Below are positions 1 through 10,528 of a stretch of DNA of 64,000 nt, piece after piece. The DNA comes from Limimaricola sp. G21655-S1 (GTDB lineage Bacteria; Pseudomonadota; Alphaproteobacteria; Rhodobacterales; Rhodobacteraceae). The notes beneath the pieces are model-generated. The model was not told where the DNA came from. It was given only the letters and a program-made list of their open reading frames with translations, and ran no database searches. Within the stretch, counting starts at the first letter, position 1, and every line of letters begins with the position of its first letter. The DNA lies in NCBI RefSeq assembly GCF_027213785.1, contig NZ_JAPWGO010000001.1, positions 252,007 through 316,006 of the forward strand, in the 5' to 3' direction. The position numbers and the translations under genes were made by a program.

Positions 1-314
1 CCGATTTGACCGTAAAGCACTTCTTCAGTGTTTTGCCGTCCAATCGGACGCATGATTTTGACATCGTACAGAGAGAATATATCAGAACCGCCGGTTCGGC
101 CGCGTCAGGTCGGATCCCGGAGCGCCCCAGGGCGCTGCGGAGCAGGCGGTTTTGTTCCAAGTCAAGTACACTAACCTATGTCTTCCCCGTGCCTCGCATG
201 GGCTGGGGAAGGCGGGAAACGTATGACTTTCGGTTCAGAACAGAGCTTTGCTCTTCGTCCTCAAGTAGCCCTCCGGGCGATAGGACGACGAAGAAGCCTT
301 GCTTTTTCTGGATC
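1..314 (+). other. 16S-23S internal transcribed spacer (3' part)
   Basis: No protein gene is supported here. The stretch leads directly into the 23S rRNA and should be the 23S-proximal part of the 16S-23S spacer. The 16S gene and any tRNA-Ile/tRNA-Ala lie upstream of the window; I see no tRNA cloverleaf in the visible part. It holds a stem-loop at 256-287 (outer arms CGTCCT/AGGACG, inner GCCC/GGGC) whose core recurs in two later spacers. From about 297 it enters the 5' strand of the 23S processing stem. The short ORFs overlapping it have no family features. Confidence 0.8.
256..287 (+). repeat. rRNA-spacer hairpin, copy 1
   Basis: Stem-loop with outer arms CGTCCT (256-261) and AGGACG (282-287) around a conserved core resembling CAAGYAGCCCTCCGGGCG. 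The core recurs at 3257-3280 (before 5S) and, in diverged form, at 3477-3500 (before tRNA-fMet). The outer arms change together between copies, which suggests the structure is maintained. Probably a processing or antitermination signal of the rRNA transcript; this role is inferred. Confidence 0.6.
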
Positions 315-3147
<2,833 letters not shown>

Positions 3148-3256
3148 ATCCAGAAACAGCAAGGCTGGATCCGAAAGCATACACGAAACAGGAAATGAAC
3201 CTGACCTGGAACACCGCTCCCCGAAAGGGCAGGGCGGCTGATACCCCTTACTGGCC

Positions 3257-3280
3257 TCAAGCAGCCCTCCGGGCGGTAGG
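3257..3280 (+). repeat. rRNA-spacer hairpin, copy 2
   Basis: TCAAGCAGCCCTCCGGGCGG followed by TAGG, nearly identical to the core at 261-284. Here the outer arms are GGCCT and AGGCC (about 3253-3282) instead of CGTCCT/AGGACG, so paired bases differ but pairing is kept. It lies in the 23S-5S spacer. Confidence 0.6.
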
Positions 3281-3288
3281 CCACTAAG

Positions 3289-3438
3289 GTGATGTTCTTT
3301 CCTCGGTCTGGTGGCCATAGCACGAGCAAAACACCCGATCCCATTCCGAACTCGGCCGTTAAGTGCCGTCGCGCTGATGGTACTGCGTCTCAAGACGTGG
3401 GAGAGTAAGTCACCGCCAGACCTAGAAAAGAACATCAC
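3289..3438 (+). other. 5S rRNA precursor processing stem
   Basis: GTGATGTTCTTT (3289-3300) is perfectly complementary to AAAGAACATCAC (3427-3438), enclosing the 5S gene. Such flanking duplexes are typical substrates for the endonuclease that releases pre-5S rRNA. The complementarity is seen directly; the cleavage role is by analogy. Confidence 0.7.
3306..3421 (+). rRNA. rrf: 5S ribosomal RNA
   Basis: About 116 nt beginning GTCTGGTGGCCATAGC and ending CACCGCCAGAC. The two ends pair to form helix I, and the internal CCGATCCCATTCCGAACTCG block is the conserved loop B/helix III region of bacterial 5S rRNA. It follows the 23S gene by about 160 nt on the same strand, as expected for the rRNA operon. 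Confidence 0.95.
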
Positions 3439-3476
3439 ATTCTCTCTGGACGATCTCGAAAAGCACCATTCGGCCG

Positions 3477-3500
3477 CAAGCAGCCCCCCAAGGCGGCAGG
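3477..3500 (+). repeat. rRNA-spacer hairpin, copy 3 (diverged)
   Basis: CAAGCAGCCCCCCAAGGCGG followed by CAGG, a diverged version of the hairpin core at 261-284 and 3257-3280, with outer arms GGCC/GGCC (3472-3502). It lies between the 5S gene and tRNA-fMet. This makes three related hairpins, one before each downstream RNA of the operon. Confidence 0.45.
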
Positions 3501-3513
3501 CCAGACGAAATGG

Positions 3514-3590
<77 letters not shown>

Positions 3591-3604
3591 ACAAACACGT
3601 ACCG

Positions 3605-3649
3605 AACGCAGAACCGCCGTGTCCCGCAAGGGCGCGGCGGTTCCGCGTT
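3605..3649 (+). terminator. Hairpin after tRNA-fMet, probable rRNA-operon terminator
   Basis: A long GC-rich stem-loop: AACGCAGAACCGCCG pairs with CGGCGGTTCCGCGTT around the TCCCGCAAGGG apex, starting 15 nt after the tRNA. There is no T-tract after it, so it may act with Rho or only as a 3'-end stabiliser. The position fits the end of the rRNA transcript. Confidence 0.55.
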
Positions 3650-3650
3650 G

Positions 3651-4098
3651 CGGTGCCCTCCGAAACGAAGGCCAGAACTGAGACCAAAGTACCTTCGATT
3701 GGCAAGTAGCCCTTCTGTGTTGGGCAGGCTGCCCAGCAGTGTGGCTACCCCTCTGTGATCACTTGCTTGGTCCGTGGTCAGGGAGAAGCGGACGGGGGCG
3801 CTCATGCGTATTGGTGACGGCATGCGACACAGAATTTGTGCCGTCACTAGTGGGGCCGATCAGACGGTCGTGCCTTCATTATGGTCGCAGGCCGGTCGCC
3901 CTACAGGGTGCCTTGGGTCGGTAGCGTCGACCATGAGCGTCTCTCTATCCGAGCTTTTGGGCCCAGATCTTTCATCGGTGAAGAAACAGACGCTTTCATC
4001 GCGCGGCGTTGAGGGGATTGCCTTTCTTCGATGGCTCGGTAGCACTGGGCTTCGGCACGTCGTGCCGGACCCGCGGGCCGGTCTGCCCGTTTCTTCAG
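3651..4098. other. Intergenic stretch with nested inverted repeats, no supported gene
   Basis: About 450 nt between the rRNA operon and the permease. Short ORFs here show no family features. It contains a nested hairpin at 3706-3748 (arms GTAGCC/GGCTAC enclosing TGGGCA-GGC-TGCCCA at 3721-3735). It also contains a 9-bp inverted repeat at 3814-3822/3839-3847 (GTGACGGCA/TGCCGTCAC). These could be parts of a small RNA, a terminator or operator sites for the permease gene; nothing in the sequence decides between them. Confidence 0.5.
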
Positions 4099-5892
4099 AT
4101 GGATCCTGAAGTGATCATCGATCTTGGAGCCGCCGCGCCCTATGCGGCCCTTGCGCTGCTCGCCCTTGTTTTCGTCACCTTCACGCTCGAAATCCGTTCT
4201 GCCGACATGGTCGCCTTCTGCGGTGCCGTGGGCGCCTTGCTGCTCGGGTTGGTGCAGGTGGATGATGTTCTCGGGGCGCTCGCCAATCCGGCGCCGGCCA
4301 CCATTGCCACCATGTTCGTGCTGTCAGCGGCGCTGGTGCGTACCGGAGTGCTGGACAGCGCGAGCACGCTGCTGCGCGGCGGCATGGCAAGATACCCGCG
4401 CCGTACCATCGCTATCTTTCTTGTGACGGCCGCCGTGGCTTCCGCTTTCATGAACAACACGCCCGTGGTGCTGGTACTGATCCCGGTCGTGATCGGGCTC
4501 GCGCGCGAAGCGGGGATGGCGCCGACGCGGTTGCTGATCCCGCTTTCCTACATGGTGATCCTTGGGGGGACCTGCACGCTGATCGGCACCTCGACCAACC
4601 TGCTGATCGACGGCGTGACACGGGATATGGGGCTAGCACCTTTCGGCCTGTTCGAGATCGCGCCGCTGGGCTTCGTCGTGGCCGTGGTGGGCGGTGGATT
4701 TCTGGCGCTGGCCGGGCCCCATCTACTGCCGGCACGACACGGGGGAGCCGCCGTCACGAGCGAAACGGGCGAGAGTTGGCTTGTGCGGATGAAAGTGCCG
4801 GAAGGCTCGGTGTTGATCGGACGCGCGCCCGACGAGGTCGAAGCGTTCCGCCGCAGTGGCACCCATCTGGTCGATCTGTTGCGTGGCGCGGAGTCGCTGC
4901 GTAACCGGATGGCAGAGATCCGGATCGCGGCGGGCGACATGGTCGTGCTGCGCTGCCCGGAAAGCGAGGTGGCGGCGCTGCGCGACGGCCGCGTGCCAGG
5001 GCTGCACCTGCTGGATGAAAGCGGGGAACGGCCGCGCCGCAGCCATGCCGCCAGTCTTCTCGTCGGACCCGTCGCGCGCAGCCTGAACCGGCCGCTGTCG
5101 CGTCTGCAATGGCGCCGCCGCTACGGCGTCTACCTGCTCGCCACCGACCGCTCGGGCGAAGCGCGACCTGAAGCACTAGAGCGGCTCAGGGTGGGCGACA
5201 GGCTTCTTGTTGAGGGACGCCTCGAGGACATCGCCCGAATGACGCACGAGGAGCGGTTGATGTCGCTTGGCAGCTTCGAGGCGCGCGCCTTCCGGCGCGG
5301 CAAGGCGCCGATCGCCATCGCGACCATGGCCGCCGTGGTCGTGCTCGCCGCCTCCGGGGCGGCGCCGATCCTCGCACTTGGACTGGTCGGTGCCGCGGTG
5401 GTGCTGCTCACCGATTGCATCGACGCCGATGAGGGGGTGGGGGCGATCGATGGTCGACTGCTCCTGCTGATCGTGGCGATGCTGGTGATGGGGCAGGCGA
5501 TGGATCGCTCGGGCGCGTTGGTCATGGCGGTCGAGGCGCTGCGCCCGCTGCTGGCCATGGCGCCGCCATTGCTCGCGCTGGCGGCGGTCTATGTGGCCAC
5601 ATCGGTCCTTACCGAAATCGTGACCAACAACGCGGTGGCGGTGCTGATGGCGCCGATCGCGGCGGGGCTTGCCGCGGGACTCGGGCTCGACCCGCGGCCA
5701 TTCTTGGTCGCGGTGATGTTCGGGGCCTCGGCCAGCTTCGCCACACCGATCGGCTATCAGACCAACACGCTCGTCCATGCCGCTGGCGGCTATCGCTTCT
5801 CCGACTTCCTGCGCATCGGCCTGCCGATGAACATCGTTGTCGGCATCGTCACCGTGCTGGTGGTGCCGCTGATCTGGCCATTGCGGGGCTGA
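4099..5892 (+). CDS. SLC13-type (CitT/DASS/ArsB-like) permease with TrkA-C (RCK_C) domains
   Basis: A 597-aa inner-membrane protein, probably a sodium-coupled anion (dicarboxylate or sulfate) transporter; the substrate cannot be read. The N-terminal half has about five hydrophobic segments, including the TNTPVVLVL-like helix (here NNTPVVLVLIPVV) and GTSTNLLI. The cytosolic middle (about residues 215-415) holds two RCK_C-like folds typical of the YfbS-like subgroup. The C-terminal half ends in the signature ATPIGYQTNTLV. An upstream in-frame ATG at 4009 would add 30 residues with no family character, so the ATG at 4099 (MDPEVIIDLG) was preferred, although neither start has a clear ribosome-binding site. 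It stands alone between the rRNA operon and the polysaccharide locus. A 7-bp inverted repeat lies 45 nt downstream. Confidence 0.85.
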   Translation: MDPEVIIDLGAAAPYAALALLALVFVTFTLEIRSADMVAFCGAVGALLLGLVQVDDVLGALANPAPATIATMFVLSAALVRTGVLDSASTLLRGGMARYPRRTIAIFLVTAAVASAFMNNTPVVLVLIPVVIGLAREAGMAPTRLLIPLSYMVILGGTCTLIGTSTNLLIDGVTRDMGLAPFGLFEIAPLGFVVAVVGGGFLALAGPHLLPARHGGAAVTSETGESWLVRMKVPEGSVLIGRAPDEVEAFRRSGTHLVDLLRGAESLRNRMAEIRIAAGDMVVLRCPESEVAALRDGRVPGLHLLDESGERPRRSHAASLLVGPVARSLNRPLSRLQWRRRYGVYLLATDRSGEARPEALERLRVGDRLLVEGRLEDIARMTHEERLMSLGSFEARAFRRGKAPIAIATMAAVVVLAASGAAPILALGLVGAAVVLLTDCIDADEGVGAIDGRLLLLIVAMLVMGQAMDRSGALVMAVEALRPLLAMAPPLLALAAVYVATSVLTEIVTNNAVAVLMAPIAAGLAAGLGLDPRPFLVAVMFGASASFATPIGYQTNTLVHAAGGYRFSDFLRIGLPMNIVVGIVTVLVVPLIWPLRG

Positions 5893-5937
5893 GCCCGGGG
5901 CGAATCATTTCGATCGCCTATCCGTCCGTCATTAACG

Positions 5938-5964
5938 ACAATGCGACCCGGAGAGTGGCATTGT
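5938..5964. repeat. Inverted repeat ACAATGC-N13-GCATTGT
   Basis: Perfect 7-bp arms 45 nt after the permease stop codon, followed by TTTCG. It could be a weak terminator for the permease gene or a dimeric operator in front of the polysaccharide locus. No better assignment can be made from sequence. Confidence 0.4.
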
Positions 5965-6369
5965 TTCGCTATGGCCCCCTCGTTCGAGCGCGCGCCATGA
6001 GAATGCCTCGCTTCCGCCGGCGAGCCGAACGATCTCGGGCAACGGCCGGCGCGGGCCGCGCGCGATGGGAGAGGAAATGGCGCATTGGGAGAGGTCCCGT
6101 TTCCTCTCCGGCGCCAGTTCGCCATGGTGGCCCGGTATGGTGCGGGGGCTATGACAATCCGGCCGGACTTGCGCAGGCCGAAGTCGGGGCAACGCGTCGT
6201 ATCGGCCCGGGAATTTCTCGCAATTACCGAGATTTAGAAGCCCGCGACGTACCGGAATTCTTGGCCGTTGGCGGGGCTGGCCCTAACTTCGACCGGGACG
6301 GTGAAACCGGGACTGATCCGGCGCACCGGTCACGATGTTGCCGCAAACGGCGAGGGCGAAGGGCCTGAG
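5965..6369. other. Leader region of the polysaccharide locus, no supported gene
   Basis: About 400 nt without a credible gene; the overlapping ORF at 5955-6368 is Arg-rich and low-complexity, typical of non-coding high-GC DNA. The main visible structure is a 10-bp inverted repeat at 6068-6077/6100-6109 (GGAGAGGAAA/TTTCCTCTCC) with a second GGGAGAGG copy inside the loop. The promoter of the polysaccharide genes is expected here, but no confident -35/-10 pair was found. Confidence 0.5.
6068..6109. repeat. 10-bp inverted repeat upstream of the sugar transferase
   Basis: GGAGAGGAAA and TTTCCTCTCC are separated by 22 nt, with a further GGGAGAGG direct repeat inside. It is located about 260 nt before the first polysaccharide gene. 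The function is unknown; a regulator-binding site or a 5'-UTR hairpin is plausible. Confidence 0.4.
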
Positions 6370-7098
6370 ATGAAGACCATGGCAGTGAATACCGGACTGA
6401 CGAATCTGCGGCAGGTCATGCCGTCCTCCGAGAGGTTCGTGCGGGATATGGACCCATCGGGGCGTCTGGACCGGGTCGGCCCCGTCAGGTACGGACTCTA
6501 TCGGCGCCGCGCCAAGCGCTGGCTCGACATTGGGCTGACGGTATTGCTCGTCCTGCCGGTCACCCTGATCGTGGCGATCATCGCCCTGCTGGTCGCGATC
6601 GATGGGGGACGGCCCTTTTACGTGCAGTCCCGGGTCGGGCGCGGCGGCCGGACTTTCCCGATGTTCAAGATCCGCACCATGGTGCGCGATGCCGAGGCGG
6701 TGTTGAAGCGTCATCTCGAGGACGACCCGTCGGCCCGCGCCGAGTGGCTCCATCGCCAGAAGCTGCGTCACGATCCGCGCATCACGCCGCTCGGCCGCTT
6801 CCTGCGTCGCACATCGCTCGATGAGCTGCCGCAGTTCTACAACGTGCTGCGCGGCGACATGACCCTCGTGGGCCCGCGTCCGTTCCTGCCAGAGCAGAAG
6901 GCCTATTACGACGGCGAGGAATACTATCTGATGCGACCCGGCATCACCGGCTTCTGGCAGACCTCCGAGCGCAACGAGGCGAGCTTCGTCCAGCGTGTCG
7001 CCTATGACCGGTGCTACTACCACGCGCTGTCGCCGCTCACCGATATTCGAGTGATCGGCCGGACCCTAAAGGTGGTGCTGCGCGGCACCGGCATGTGA
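6370..7098 (+). CDS. Initiating sugar transferase (ExoY/WcaJ-type, PF02397)
   Basis: A 242-aa short-form polyprenyl-phosphate sugar-1-phosphate transferase, which would start the glycan repeat unit by loading a sugar phosphate onto undecaprenyl phosphate at the inner membrane. A single hydrophobic segment (about residues 57-80) follows RRAKRWLDIGLT. The conserved block PMFKIRTM, then DPRITPLGRFLRRTSLDELP, FYNVLRGDMTLVGPRP and RPGITGFWQ match the family catalytic core. The start was placed at 6370 (MKTMAVNTG) because the longer reading from 6268 adds 34 residues upstream of the family domain, and a GAGGGCGAAGGG stretch precedes this ATG. It is the first gene of the + strand polysaccharide run; a 131-nt gap with a hairpin separates it from the polymerase. 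Confidence 0.92.
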   Translation: MKTMAVNTGLTNLRQVMPSSERFVRDMDPSGRLDRVGPVRYGLYRRRAKRWLDIGLTVLLVLPVTLIVAIIALLVAIDGGRPFYVQSRVGRGGRTFPMFKIRTMVRDAEAVLKRHLEDDPSARAEWLHRQKLRHDPRITPLGRFLRRTSLDELPQFYNVLRGDMTLVGPRPFLPEQKAYYDGEEYYLMRPGITGFWQTSERNEASFVQRVAYDRCYYHALSPLTDIRVIGRTLKVVLRGTGM

Positions 7099-7142
7099 GG
7101 CGGTACCCCTTGCGCCGCGTCGGCAACGGGTGTTGCCTGAAC

Positions 7143-7176
7143 CGTGACGCCCGCTGATCGCCATCGCGGCGTCACG
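7143..7176 (+). repeat. 9-bp hairpin between sugar transferase and polymerase genes
   Basis: CGTGACGCC (7143-7151) and GGCGTCACG (7168-7176) form a perfect 9-bp stem with a 16-nt loop in the only sizeable gap near the start of the polysaccharide run. No T-tract follows. It may be an attenuator, an mRNA-stability element or a partial terminator. Confidence 0.4.
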
Positions 7177-7229
7177 ACTTCGTCCGGACATCGTGCCAAG
7201 GTCGGGATGACACGCTGAACAGGGGCCGC

Positions 7230-8624
7230 ATGCCGAACGCCGTCGCTTCGATCGCCCTGCTGGCTTGGCCACTGGTCACGCTGGTGCTGTTCGGGCGCCT
7301 GCGGCCGGGCGTGGCACTGGTGGCGAGCCTGCTGGGGGGCTACCTGCTGCTGCCACCGCTGCCAGCGGAATTCGACCCGCCGCTGCTGCCATCGCTCAAC
7401 AAGGACACGATTCCCAGCCTCTCGGTTCTGCTGGCCGCCCTCATGTTGCGGCGGGTGCAGCTGCGCGGGCTTCTGCCGCGCCAGCGATTGATGCGGCTGG
7501 CACTGGCCGTGTTTCTCCTGTCGCCGTTGATGACCGTGCTGAGCAATGGCGATCCTCTGGTCTTCGGGCCGCTGGTGCTGCCCGGGCTGCGGCTCGCCGA
7601 AGTGCCGGGGCTGCTGATCCAGCAGGGGTTTCTCGTGGTGCCGCTGCTCCTCGCGCGGGTCTTCCTGCGCGAGGAGCGCGAGCACCGCATGATGCTTTGG
7701 GCGCTGGTGGTGGGAGGTCTCGCCTACACCTTGCCGATCCTGGCCGAGGTGCGGCTCAGCCCGCAGCTCAACACCTGGATCTACGGTTATTTCCAGCACA
7801 GCTTCGAGCAGATGATGCGCGGCGATGGGTTCCGCCCGATCGTGTTCCTCTATCACGGACTCTGGGTGGCGTTCTTCATCGCGATGGCGGTGCTCGCCGC
7901 GACGGGGCTGGCGCGCAGCGCAAATAGGGGGCGCGCTCCCCTTCTCTGGGCCTTGGCAGGGCTCCTCGGCGTCGTGCTCGTGCTGTGCAAATCCATGGCG
8001 GCGCTGGTCTATACGATGGTGCTCGTTCCGGCTTTGGCCTTCGCGCCGCGCCGGCTGCAGCTCTTCGGCGCCGCGGCGATGGCGGCGCTGTCCCTGGCCT
8101 ACCCGCTGCTCAAGGGCGCCGATCTGGTGCCGCAGGAGCGGCTTCTCGAATGGGCCGGATCGGTAAGCGCGGACCGGGCCCAGTCGCTCGGCTTTCGCTT
8201 CGACAACGAAGACGTGCTCTTGGAGCGCGCCATGGAGCGGCCGGTTTTCGGCTGGGGAATCTGGGGTCGCAACATGCTTTACGACCGCCAGAGCGGACGC
8301 GAGATCACCGTGACTGACGGGCGTTGGCTGGTGGTGATCGGCGTGTTTGGCTGGGTCGGTTTCCTTGCCGAGTTCGGCCTTCTGGCCTTTCCGGTGCTGC
8401 GACTCTGGGGGGGCTCCGGACGATCGCCGCCCGGTCCCGCCACGGTGACGCTCGCCGTGATCCTCGGCATGAACCTCGTCGACCTGTTGCCCAACGCCAC
8501 GTTGACGCCGCTGACCTTTCTGGCGGCGGGGGCGGTGTTGGGGCTGATCGAGACCGCACCGCGTCATAGGCCGCGGCCCGAGGCTGCGCCCCGCCGGCCT
8601 GCGCCGATCCGGACCGTCCTGTGA
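7230..8624 (+). CDS. Wzy-like O-antigen/exopolysaccharide polymerase
   Basis: A 464-aa polytopic membrane protein with about ten or more hydrophobic segments. A large extracytoplasmic stretch contains RAQSLGFRFDNEDVLLERAM then RPVFGWGIWGRN, the region typical of the Wzy_C/O-antigen ligase superfamily. The expected role is to polymerise lipid-linked repeat units on the periplasmic face, or to ligate them; polymerase is favoured by the neighbouring flippase and chain-length genes. An AGGGG ribosome-binding site sits 4-5 nt before the ATG. Its TGA overlaps the GTG start of the next gene (GTGA), implying translational coupling. The basic Pro/Arg tail (last 25 residues) looks cytosolic. Confidence 0.82.
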   Translation: MPNAVASIALLAWPLVTLVLFGRLRPGVALVASLLGGYLLLPPLPAEFDPPLLPSLNKDTIPSLSVLLAALMLRRVQLRGLLPRQRLMRLALAVFLLSPLMTVLSNGDPLVFGPLVLPGLRLAEVPGLLIQQGFLVVPLLLARVFLREEREHRMMLWALVVGGLAYTLPILAEVRLSPQLNTWIYGYFQHSFEQMMRGDGFRPIVFLYHGLWVAFFIAMAVLAATGLARSANRGRAPLLWALAGLLGVVLVLCKSMAALVYTMVLVPALAFAPRRLQLFGAAAMAALSLAYPLLKGADLVPQERLLEWAGSVSADRAQSLGFRFDNEDVLLERAMERPVFGWGIWGRNMLYDRQSGREITVTDGRWLVVIGVFGWVGFLAEFGLLAFPVLRLWGGSGRSPPGPATVTLAVILGMNLVDLLPNATLTPLTFLAAGAVLGLIETAPRHRPRPEAAPRRPAPIRTVL

Positions 8625-10528
8625 AGGGGCTGGCGGGCCTCGCCGCGCTGCTCCTTTGCGTAGCGCTTGCCGGCCTGCCTGCGCGGGCCGCGCCGCTTCT
8701 GGGCATGAACCTCGCGGGCATCTCGGACTGGTCCACCGAGCATCCGTTTCTCGACCTAATGAAAACCTCGCGGCCCTGGATCGGTCATGGCGATGACCAA
8801 TGGGGCGCGATGAGCGCCGAGCAACTGGTTGCCGAGGGGCATGTCGATCGTAACGGACGCCTGCTCTCGATCCCCGAGGGTATCGCCCGGGTCGGCACGC
8901 TGATCCTTACCGACCAGCCCGAAACGGCGGTCTCGCTCGCGGGGCGCTACGTGCTGCGCTACGACGGACAGGGCGACATCACGGTGAGGGGGCGCGGCCG
9001 CGTGGTCTCGCAGATCCCCGGGGAGATTCGCTTCGACTACGATCCGGGACCGGGCGCGGTCGAGATCGAGGTGGCCGCGATCGACGCGGCGGACCCGCTG
9101 CGCGAGATCACGGTGGTGCGCGAGGACCGGCTCGGCCATGCGGCGGCGGGCGCGCTGTTCAATCCCGATTGGCTGGAGCGGGTCTCGGATCTGCGGCTGT
9201 TGCGCTTCATGGACTGGATGGAGACCAACGGCTCCCCGCAACGTCGCTGGGACGACCGGCCACGCCCCGGGGATCAGCGCTGGGTCGATGCTGTGCCGGT
9301 AGAGGTGATCACCCGGCTCGCCAACGAGATCGGCGTCGATCCATGGGTGACGCTGCCGCACATGGCCGATGACGACTACGTGCGCAGCTTCGCAGCCTAT
9401 ATGCGGGACCATCTCGATCCCCGGCTCATGATCCACGCGGAGTGGTCGAACGAGGTCTGGAATTTCGGGTTCGAACAGGCGCATTGGGCACAGGCCCGCG
9501 CGCGTGATCTCTGGGGCGAGGATGCGCCCGGAGATGCCTGGATGCAGTTTGCGGGATGGCGTGCGGCGCAGGTGGCGGACATCTGGGCGGAAACCTTTGG
9601 CGCGGGCGCCGAGGGGCGGCTGGTGCGGGTCTTCGCCACCCAGACTGGTTGGCCGGGGCTGGAGACCGCGGCCCTCGAAGCGCCGCTGGCCGTGGACGAG
9701 GGGGCGAGCCCGCCCGCCACGAGCTTCGACGCCTATGCCGTCACGGGATATCTCGGCCATGATATCGGCGCTGACGATCACCTCGATGAACTGCGCGCGC
9801 GACTTGTCGACGGCACCGCGCAGGCCCATGCGCTGGCTCTCCTCGAAGACGACCTTGCCGAGTTGACGCAGAGGTTCTGGCCGCATCATGCCGGCGTCGC
9901 GGCCCGGCATGGGCTGCGATTGGTGATGTATGAGGCCGGGCCGCATCTGCTGGCGGGCCCGGCGGGGCGCGACGACGCGGCCGTGACCGACTTTCTGACA
10001 GAGCTGTCCTACGCTCCGGAAATGGCGGCACTGATCGACGATCTCATGGCGGGCTGGCGAGCGGTGGGTGGTACCCAAGCCACAGCCTATCTTGACATCG
10101 CCGCCCCGTCGCGCTGGGGCAGCTGGGGCGCGCTGCGCCATCTCGACGATGCCTCCCCCCGCTGGGACGCTTGGATGCGCCACAATCGCGAGGGTGCGGA
10201 TTGGGAAAGCCGGGCGCCGGGAAGCTTCGACGACGGGGTGACGCTGCAGGGAGGCGACAGGGCGGAGCGGCTGGTCGGTACGCTCGAGGAAGACCTCCTG
10301 CTGGGCGGTGGCGGCGATGATGTGATCCATGCCGGGCCCGGCGATCGTGTCGATGGCGGGGCGGGACATGATCGGGCGGTGCTGCCTGCGGCACTGCGCG
10401 ACCTGCCCGTGACGCGCGAGGGCGAACGGCTGGCGATCGGTGCCGGGCCTTCGCGGCTGCTTCTGGCGGGGATCGAGGAGATCGCCTATGTGGAGCAATC
10501 CGCGACCCTGACGGAGACGCCGCGATGA
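8621..10528 (+). CDS. Secreted glycosidase-like protein with C-terminal RTX-type repeats
   Basis: A 635-aa protein with a Sec signal peptide (cleavage likely after PARAA, about residue 24). The central region contains EWSNEVWN (residues 274-281), an Asn-Glu pair resembling the acid/base motif of clan GH-A glycosidases, and MYEAG with Glu438 as a candidate nucleophile; this is inference from motif geometry. The C-terminus carries a short calcium-binding RTX-like patch (LLLGGGGDDVIHAGPGD, then GGAGHD, about residues 558-585). The likely job is periplasmic or extracellular trimming or binding of the glycan. A GTG start overlaps the polymerase stop; its own stop overlaps the next ATG. Having both a Sec signal and RTX repeats is unusual, since RTX proteins normally leave by type I secretion. 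Confidence 0.7.
   Translation: MKGLAGLAALLLCVALAGLPARAAPLLGMNLAGISDWSTEHPFLDLMKTSRPWIGHGDDQWGAMSAEQLVAEGHVDRNGRLLSIPEGIARVGTLILTDQPETAVSLAGRYVLRYDGQGDITVRGRGRVVSQIPGEIRFDYDPGPGAVEIEVAAIDAADPLREITVVREDRLGHAAAGALFNPDWLERVSDLRLLRFMDWMETNGSPQRRWDDRPRPGDQRWVDAVPVEVITRLANEIGVDPWVTLPHMADDDYVRSFAAYMRDHLDPRLMIHAEWSNEVWNFGFEQAHWAQARARDLWGEDAPGDAWMQFAGWRAAQVADIWAETFGAGAEGRLVRVFATQTGWPGLETAALEAPLAVDEGASPPATSFDAYAVTGYLGHDIGADDHLDELRARLVDGTAQAHALALLEDDLAELTQRFWPHHAGVAARHGLRLVMYEAGPHLLAGPAGRDDAAVTDFLTELSYAPEMAALIDDLMAGWRAVGGTQATAYLDIAAPSRWGSWGALRHLDDASPRWDAWMRHNREGADWESRAPGSFDDGVTLQGGDRAERLVGTLEEDLLLGGGGDDVIHAGPGDRVDGGAGHDRAVLPAALRDLPVTREGERLAIGAGPSRLLLAGIEEIAYVEQSATLTETPR

Noticed and set aside
4009-4098. 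Upstream start adding 30 residues to the SLC13-type permease
   Set aside because: The added residues are atypical and precede the first family helix; ATG 4099 fits better.
3774-4109. ORF of about 110 codons, with internal ATG 3932, before the permease
   Set aside because: No family motif, poor ribosome-binding sites, and it covers inverted repeats; it reads like non-coding sequence.
5955-6368. Arg-rich ORF of 137 codons before the sugar transferase
   Set aside because: Low-complexity Arg/Ala composition typical of random high-GC frames, and it contains the inverted repeat at 6068-6109.
7017-8567. Long minus-strand ORF of 516 codons opposite the polymerase
   Set aside because: A His/Gln/Arg-rich shadow frame of a well-supported + strand gene; no recognisable domain.
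10280-10400. Type I secretion substrate call for the RTX-tailed protein
   Set aside because: A clear Sec signal peptide is present and no T1SS ABC/HlyD pair is nearby; the ABC-2 exporter at 33033-34720 is of a different class.
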